DNA of 64,000 bases, taken from Phocoena phocoena (Eukaryota; Chordata; Mammalia; Artiodactyla; Phocoenidae). Where the stretch lies: NCBI RefSeq assembly GCF_963924675.1, contig NC_089232.1, forward strand, positions 29,896,842-29,960,841, given 5' to 3'. The notes below the pieces were generated by a model, which ran no database searches, had not been told where the DNA came from, and saw only the letters and a list, made by a program, of their open reading frames with translations. Every line of letters starts with the position of its first letter. The first letter of the stretch is position 1. Shown one piece after another: positions 57,246-64,000 of this stretch. Made by a program: the position numbers and the translations under genes.

Positions 57246-57639
57246 CTCGTTAATCAGACACAGCTGAGAGACCCTGGCAGCATCACTCAGCTCCCTGGAC
57301 AAGAAGGCACAGGTTGTCCCCACCCTCCCCCAGCCCTGCCACAGGCAGTCCAAGGCCTCCCCAGCAATCACTTCCTCCGGGCTGCCCTTGGAGGCTCGCC
57401 GTGAGAGAGCCACCGAGATGTGGGTTTGGGAGCCTGAACACAGCAGGTTCCCCCCACCCAGCCAGCACTGCCTCTGGCCCTAGAAATCCCCAGCTGCCTT
57501 CCGACACCCTGCTTCACTCCCCACACTCAGCCAAGGCAGCACCAAGCTTCCTCTCCCCGTCCGCCTCCTCCTCTCTGAGACTTTTTATTTTTTACCCTCT
57601 TTCCCTTCCTGATGGAGTGTATTTATTACACCCTTTCTG

Positions 57640-57950
57640 GAGGGCTCTTTAGCCACCTGTATCAAATACTTAAAAATAAGCATGCCCTCTGACCCAGTTC
57701 TAGAAACTTTCCTATGGAAAACCAATCAGAGTGTAGACAAGTCCTGTACACGGATGTCTGTCACAGAGTTGTTCATAAAAGAGGAAAATTGCAAAAAAAA
57801 AAAATCCAAATATCGATTAAAATTTATGTTATATCATCTCATGGAATATTATGCAGCCATCAAAAAATTGATTTCAAAGACTATTTAATAACGTAAGGAA
57901 ATGTTAGGTGATAAAAGCACTTTACCAACCACACAGATATAGTGGATTCT
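57640..57950 (+). mobile_element. Old L1 3' remnant
   Basis: Includes 'ccctctgacccagttctag', 'tgttcataaaagagg' and 'atggaatattatgcagcc', standard L1 ORF2 3' phrases, with decay. Confidence 0.8.
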
Positions 57951-58290
57951 CATTACTGGCGGTAGTTACACATTCTAACTACACATTGTAAGTCACCAAG
58001 AACATGAGCTGATAAACACTGAAGCATTGCTCCTAAGAGAAATACAGGGTTAGGTTCCTGCAAGCCTCTGTCACAGCAGTTTTTTGTCAACTCACCAATA
58101 ACCTTGTTTTATGTGTGTTTCTGTTTCAAAACACCGTTTTTTTATTATATATTGTGGATTCATTAACATTGAACTCACAGCCAACAGCACTCTCACTCGT
58201 GCCTGAATGAAGCTTACCTAATACATAGTTTCTCCATAAGGCACGTCACGGCCTTCTCACACAGGGAAACTGTGACTAATGAAGATCAAC
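57950..58290 (+). repeat. Unclassified old interspersed repeat
   Basis: The text resembles a dispersed mammalian repeat ('gttaggttcctgcaagcctc', 'ttgaactcacagccaacagc', 'gcctgaatgaagcttaccta'), but I cannot name the family with confidence. Confidence 0.4.
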
Positions 58291-59799
58291 CGTATTTTGA
58301 ATCCAAATTTTTTTTTCCAGTGGGGCAGGGCCGGGGGGGATGTGCAACAGAGAGAAGGAGTGAGAGCTACAGGGAGGAAAACATACTAGCAGGAGACATA
58401 AACAAATGTTCATGGTGGGCTCTCCAAGGTGGTGTGCAGAAATGTGCTTAATTTTTTTCATTTTCCTTGCTTTTCTCTGATTTTTTCATCTTTTTATGAT
58501 TAATAGGTTTTATTCTTGGAAAATAAAAAAGTTGCTTTAGTCTCCCACTCTGCCCTCCAAGCACCTCCCCTGTCCTTGCCCCATAGCATGAAGAAGTGTG
58601 ATATGTGTGTGTGAGTGCACACACACACACAACCTTCTATCTCAGTAGCTTGGCCAAATCAGGTACGGTTCACATCTTAGATAACAGTGCCACCAAGTGT
58701 CCATTAGAGGAAATGCAAAGAGGGCCAGGCTTGGGTGAGTAGGCACACAGAGGACAAATCCCCAGGGCTTTTCATTTCAGAAAAGGATGAATGAGAAAAA
58801 GTGACACACCAGAGACAGAGAGAGGACAGGCACTATGACACAGGCGATAAAGGTAGCAGAGAGAGTTGGGGGAAGCCATGACGAGGTGGCTGGGGCAGAG
58901 AGCAGGGGACACAGAGACCCGGGGACCACCAGAAGACGGAGGGTCTCAACTGCCTCTTTCATAAGCCCCTTCCTTCTAGAGGGAAAATGGAGGGTGCAGC
59001 TTCATTCAGGAGCCCAGCCACCAGTCAGCTTTATATATTCCCTTGCCTGGGCCAGGTCCCCTACCTCTATCACCTTCCCCAGACATCTGCACCTTCCTAG
59101 AAAAATCCCCAGGGCCAGCCAAGGGCATCTCAGAACAGGAGAAGACCTAGAGAGATCAAGGTGCTGGCAGGGACCCAGTAGCAGCTAGGAGCCCCAGAGC
59201 TCTGAGACTCAGCTCCAAGGAAAGCCACTGAATTGGAAGGCAGGTCGGTCTTGGTTCTAGCCATCATCACAGCACCCTACCATGTTGGGAATGTGGAATA
59301 AAAACAATCTTGAGACATGACTTTCCCATCTGTCAAGCTGGGAAAACTGATCCCGGTCCTTGGAGTAAGTGTCCAGCAGGACTGTCCAGCCAACCTTCCT
59401 GCTTCCTTCCTGCCTTCATTCATCCCATCACGGTCCCTGCTAAGGGCATCAGACTCTGAGCCCAAGCCCAAACAAAAACTGCACTTCGGTGAGACCCACA
59501 GTGAGCATTTACACCCCAGTGTGGATGAGTTTAAAATTCGTGTTACCTCTCCCACAGACATTTCCCCTGAGACCCTGTCTTAGCCCGGATGGAGGAACAG
59601 CTCAAAGGCGCTCCCACTGGCCAACAGCAGGACGGTTCCCACAACCAGCACCATAACTGATCTTAACACACTGAATTAATAAAAAGTATTAGGGGCATAT
59701 TAACACTCAAAAGGGAAGAGGGGAGGGGAAGCTCTTTTTTACAAAAAACACCAGCTGATAAAGAGAGAAGGAATGATAATGAGGGAATCGCCGCTTTGC

Positions 59800-60690
59800 A
59801 CCCCAGGTGAATGACTTGTTCAGGCAAGGAGGTCAATGGCTACGTGGACCATTAGGTAAGAGGTTGCTAGGAAACAGGACATCAGCACACATCAAGATAT
59901 CGCCCACAGATAACCTGCAAAGTACAAAGGCGAGCGCGTGCTTTGACAAGGGAGAGATCTGGAGACACCACCTAAACCAAGTAATCAATCATTACCAATG
60001 GTGGGACAAGGTGACATTTTGCTTCCTGTTGTGATGCAATACGACGTACGAAACATCAGCCACGATGCATTCTTGCCTAAACAGTTCATTTGAATGCAAT
60101 CTGGTCTTGAGACCTAACTTCCAGTTTATAGGAAATACAGGGGCCAGAAGAATAAGTTAAACAACAACAGAAGGAAACAACGGGACAAATCCAGGACATG
60201 GACAAATGGTTTGGGCTTTTCAAAAATGCAATGTTGTGGGGTGAGAAAAATGGGAATGATGGAGGTGGGTAAAAGACTGTTACAGGAGAGACTAACGCAG
60301 AGCATAAATTCCAGGTGGACCTTAGATCAAAACAAAATTAAACAGCTCTAAAAGACATTTGGGGGATAATCAGAGAATATTTATATGAGCCAGTATCTGA
60401 CAAGAGTAGGAGATAATTGTTAATTTCCTAGGTGTGATAATGTTATTGTGGTTACAAAGAATTTTCTTTTTCTCAGGAGGTACATGCTGAAGCCTTTAAG
60501 GGCAAAGTGTGCAACTAGGTTTCAAATGATTGGGGGTGGGGGGAGTATCCATAGAGAGAGAGAGAAAGTAAATGCAGCAAAATGTTCATAATTGTTTCAT
60601 CTAAGTGGAGGCCATACCAGGGGGTAAGTGTTCACTGAACTATTCTTTCAACTTTTATGTTTTTAAATATTAAAAAAATAAAGTGTTTCA
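59800..60690 (+). mobile_element. L1M-like 3' UTR remnant
   Basis: Carries 'ttaatttcctaggtgtgataatg', 'ggaggtacatgctgaag', 'gcagcaaaatgttcataatt' and 'actattctttcaacttttatg', typical of old L1M 3' ends. Boundaries are approximate. Confidence 0.55.
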
Positions 60691-60732
60691 ACAGTGTCTA
60701 ATATTGATTCACAGTAAAAAATAAAAATTTTA

Positions 60733-60878
60733 GGGCTTCCCTGGTGGCGCAGTGGTTGAGAGTCCGCCTGCCAATGCAGGAGACACGGGTTCGTGCCCCG
60801 GTCCAGGGAGATCCCACATGCCGCGGAGCGGCTGGGCCCGTGAGCCATGACCGCTGAGCCTGCGCGTCTGGAGCAAAA
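60733..60878 (+). mobile_element. CHR-type SINE, 3'-truncated
   Basis: Starts gggcttccctggtggcgcag and stops after the 'gcgcgtctggagc' segment, followed directly by A's. The duplication aaaaatttta occupies 60723-60732 and 60879-60888. The shorter body suggests internal priming of the RNA. Confidence 0.9.
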
Positions 60879-61319
60879 AAAAATTTTAAAAACTAGAAAG
60901 ATAGGCCCCAAACATAAACTTTGTATGATGCCTTATGAATAATGTTACTTTTTTCTGCACTTTTCAAAATTCCTTAATAAATATGTGCATCGATAATAAA
61001 AGAAGAAAGAAAAGAAAGATAAAACGGTGGCGGGCGGGGGGTGGGGGGGAAGAGTGTGGACTTCAGGTAGCAGGCAGAGGAAACAAGCTATCCAAGGCTT
61101 TCCTCCCGTTTGTGAAATCACACCTGGGCCTCAGCAATCCGGCCCCTGACCTCAGGGGTCCTCTTTGTTGGTGGGATGGGCAGGCAGACCCTACATCTTT
61201 CCAAAATGAATATAAGAAGAGATTAAGTGAAAAAGAACACTGCAAAATGCTGTGTAAATGGGAGCCCACACCACCTCCATCATCACCCTAGGCTTTTAGC
61301 GTTTGTTGTTAAGCTTGTA

Positions 61320-62270
61320 AACGCCTCCCCAGTTGTCCTATAACACCTGCGTGTCTCCCCCTTCCGGCCTCTGCCTCGGGAGCAAAGCAGAGCCGGCTGC
61401 ACCAGCCCTCCGCTCGGCTCTGTTCAAAGCCCTTCTCCTCCAGTTCAAAGCCCTTCTCCTCCGCCCGTTTCCAATTTTCCTGTTAACACCCAAGTCATCC
61501 AACTCAACTCGCCGGAGCCTGGCGCTGCGGCCGGCCGGTGGACCTCTGGGCCAGGCCGGCGGGGCCCCGGAGGGCGCTACCCCACCCTGCCAGCTCCCTG
61601 AGGTTGGCACGAAGCTCAGAGGCGCCTCGTTAGGGTTCCGGGAGCCGAGGTGGAGGCTGCGCCTTCCAGATACGTCATTCTCCCTTATTTCCAGTATTTC
61701 TACCAGTCTCTGCTCTGAGGTTACAGAGTAAAAGAAATCGGGCTGTTTCCCCAAAAGTCAGAGGAACATATGCTAACAAACACCGGAATGCAGCGGAAAA
61801 CGGGCTAAAAAAGGGCCGTGCAATCGGCCGCGCGGAGCCCCGAAGGCCGAACTAGCACATCAGGCCTGTGTGGGTGACGGAAGCTAAACCTTGAACGATG
61901 GAACAGACTTGCGGGGCGGGGGGAAAGGGCCGGGAAGGACCCCGGAGTGCACAGGCCCGGGCAAAAGCTAGAGGTGTGACCGCAGGGCAGACGAGAGGTC
62001 ACACGGGCGACGTGCTGGCTGTGCGGTTTGCACCCGCACGCCCCCCTCCGCACCCCGCCGCCCCCCGCCCCCCCCAGCGAGACAGTGGGGCTGAAACCCG
62101 CTCAGTTCGGCGCTGCTCCAAGCGGCCTGCAGAGCTGCGTCCGCCCAGGTGGGGGCGAGATGTTCCACATTCTCGCAAAGACTGTACAAGCTAATATTGG
62201 TCATGGAGATGAGGCGAGAAAGTTCGGCTGGGTGAGACCTGGTCAACCAGGTTATGCGGTTTGAACTTCC
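61320..62270. promoter_or_regulatory. CpG-island-like block in intron 13
   Basis: Roughly 65 CpGs in 950 bp with high GC, between two repeat-rich zones. It contains a 21-bp tandem duplication (61422-61442 and 61443-61463) and a CRE-like TGACGT on the minus strand near 61673. No exon of DYSF lies in it. It could be an internal promoter, an enhancer or a relic. Confidence 0.45.
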
Positions 62271-63294
62271 TTTTACAGACAGGACTGTGTTTTACACTAA
62301 ATACTCTGGTGGATTTCTATGGGGAGAACCCGGACAAGAGAACGGACCCAAGGCTGTTGTGTTGCCCTGGGGAGAGATGACAGTGACCAGGGGCATAGAG
62401 ACAGGAAAGGACCTCGGGATTTTTGAAGGCAAGAGCTAGGGGTGGCATGTTTGAGGTAGGGAGGTCAAAAAAAAAAGGGCCGAATCAAGGCAGGCCCACA
62501 TTTTCTGCCTTTGATGGTGGTACCTGATTAGGATGGCGGCTTCTGGAAGTGGGGCGGTTTGGGGCAGCAGATGACTCCTTTAAAGGGCTGGAGGGGCAGA
62601 ATATAGAGACTTGAAGAGGCATGGGGACGTCTGTGTCTGAAGAGAGGGGTCAGAGTTAAATACAGCTGTGGATTCCTCTGTGGAGAGGTGATGGCTGAAC
62701 CCTGGGAGTAGCTGAGGCTTCGAAGGAGAGCCTGGAAAGGGGGCAAAGCCATCCCTAAGGTGGGATAGAGGGAGGGGCCCAGGCAGAAATCAAGAGGGAC
62801 TGGAGCAACAGCCCGGCCTCTAGGCAGGAAGGAAGAGAGGTACATGATCCCTAGGGCCCCCACCAGTGTGGCCGAAAGGAGTCTGCCCAACTCCTGCCAC
62901 AACTTTTTAAAAATAATCATTATGTTTTCACTGCATTGTTCTTAAGTTTCCCTATCATTGTGCCTTCACATCTGGTTTCCTGACTATTACTTAATTTTCC
63001 CCCAAATATTCCTCTATCCACTGTCCATGTGTCCTCTCCGTGTCCATCCACACCTATGTGTCTGTCTCAAACACCTGAGCAGACCTGTCCTCGTGCGTGT
63101 GCATGGCAGCCCCAGAGAGCTGGGCCTGCGTGTCTCACCCCATGTCCCGCAATCAGCCCCCCATCCCCGGTGTGCACATGCCTCTGATGGGGGGCACTGT
63201 GTGTGCCTCACTCTGTCCTGCACATCCAGTGCCCATCCACAGGGACACCCAGTCGTCACCCTCCCACAAATCCTCTTGTTTACTTGCCCCTTAC

Positions 63295-63398
63295 CATTTT
63301 CCCCGCAAAGCTGACTTCCACGAAGGGATCCACCAAGTTCTTCTTGTTACTCTCAAAGCCAAAGATCTGCTTCACATTGTCCATTACGGCATCATCCA
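63295..63398 (-). CDS. DYSF: Dysferlin exon 13 (C2C, calcium loop 1)
   Basis: 104 nt encoding 34 full codons (human ~394-428), beginning with the last two bases of a split Met codon. The acceptor reads ctccccag and the donor is ATG|GTAAGG. The product runs from DDAVMDNV to SFAGKM and holds the acidic top loop of C2C (MDD...MDN) plus the VDPFVEV strand, where the aspartates would bind calcium. It is essentially identical to human dysferlin as I recall it. It is the most 5' exon of the gene in this window. Confidence 0.97.
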
Positions 63399-64000
63399 CT
63401 GGGGAGAAAGACATGCTGATCACTGCCCACCTGCTCTCCCATCTTCAAAACCCCCACTTCCCACCTGTCTCCCCAGAGTCCTGGGACTCCCTGAGAGAGA
63501 CGCCATGGACCCCTCAGCCCAGGACTCCTGGGAGAAAGGGCCATCTCAGAATAGCAGCTCCTGAGGGCACTGCGCTGCTTCCTTGCCCAGCTCCAAAGAG
63601 CTGGTTCACTGTCCCCCGCCCCGTTCTCAAAGGCTTTCAGAACAGGTCCGATTGATTGACTGATTAGAAATCTACATCGCTAAGAGCAGTAAATAATCCA
63701 GAAAAAGACTGGAAGTTGGGGACTTCCCTGGTGGCACAGTGGTTAAGAATTCACCTGCCAATGCAGGGGACACGGGTTCGATCCCTGGTCCAGGAAGATC
63801 ACACATGCCACGGAGCAGCTAAGCCCATGCACCACAGCTACTGAGCCTGTGCTCTAGAGCCCATGAGCCACAACTACTGAGCCTGTGTGCCACAGCTACT
63901 GAAGCCCGTGCACCCAGAGCCCATGCTCCACAACAAGAGAAGCCACAGCAATAAGCCCACACACCACAACGAGGAGTAGCCCCCACTCGCCGCAACTAGA
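63399..64000 (-). other. DYSF: Intron 12 (partial)
   Basis: Unique sequence up to about 63718, then a CHR-type SINE running off the window end. Exon 12 lies outside. Confidence 0.9.
63720..64000 (+). mobile_element. CHR-type SINE, cut by the window end
   Basis: Head ggacttccctggtggcacag and box-B gggttcgatccc. The long body is still running at position 64000, so the tail and the second duplication are not visible. Confidence 0.93.

Larger units (their letters stand above)
55315..63294 (-). other. DYSF: Intron 13 (8.0 kb)
   Basis: Holds two L1 3' relics (56455-57130 and 57640-57950), an 88-nt polypurine tract, an unclassified repeat (57950-58290), a further L1-like 3' end (59800-60690), a 3'-truncated CHR SINE (60733-60878) and a CpG-island-like block (61320-62270). 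No coding gene was found in it. Confidence 0.9.

Noticed and set aside
62028..62264. Open frame of 78 codons in the CpG-rich block (ends PGQPGYAV)
   Set aside because: No recognisable domain, and GC-rich DNA gives chance open frames. There are no splice or promoter data.

Overview
The window is nuclear DNA from a mammal, almost certainly a cetacean (or at least the whale/hippo branch of the even-toed ungulates). It carries several tRNA-derived SINEs of the CHR type, with the 'cttccctggtgg...gcagtgg' head and flanking target-site duplications. It also carries an artiodactyl-type L1 3' end and a background of old mammalian repeats (MIR, L2, MER5-like hAT relics, L1M).

Only one protein-coding gene is supported: dysferlin (DYSF), on the minus strand and running across the whole window. 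Twenty consecutive coding exons were placed from their splice sites, reading phase and translation. They correspond to human exons 13-32 (about residues 394-1174, c.1181-c.3520; human numbering is recalled). They sum to 2340 nt with no indel relative to that numbering. From high to low coordinates they encode: the second half of C2C (exons 13-16); a 42-nt in-frame exon 17; a ferlin inter-domain block (18-20); the FerA region (20-23); the FerB region (24-25); the nested DysF domain (26-30); a linker (31); and the first strands and first calcium loop of C2D (32). All introns whose two ends lie in the window are GT-AG. Exons 1-12 lie beyond the high end. Exon 33 onward lies beyond the low end.

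Layout: 1-7.4 kb is partial intron 32, with a CpG-rich block at 1.46-1.91 kb. At 7.4-8.1 kb are exons 32 and 31. At 8.1-22.5 kb is the large intron 30. At 22.5-32.1 kb is the exon-dense DysF/Fer part. At 32-42.3 kb are exons 22-18. At 42.3-55.3 kb are exons 17-14, separated by AT-rich, L1-filled introns. At 55.3-63.3 kb is intron 13, with a CpG-island-like block at 61.3-62.3 kb. At 63.3-64 kb are exon 13 and the start of intron 12.

No new biological system is visible. The most notable observation is an 87-bp tandem duplication that copies the splice donor of exon 32. It leaves two donors with identical cores, 87 nt (29 codons) apart, with an open reading frame between them. Use of the downstream copy would insert 29 residues into calcium-binding loop 1 of C2D. 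Other points worth a second look are the diverged alternative exon 17, a templated-looking 31-nt insertion in an AT-rich minisatellite, two CpG-rich intronic blocks and a strong CTCF-like site.
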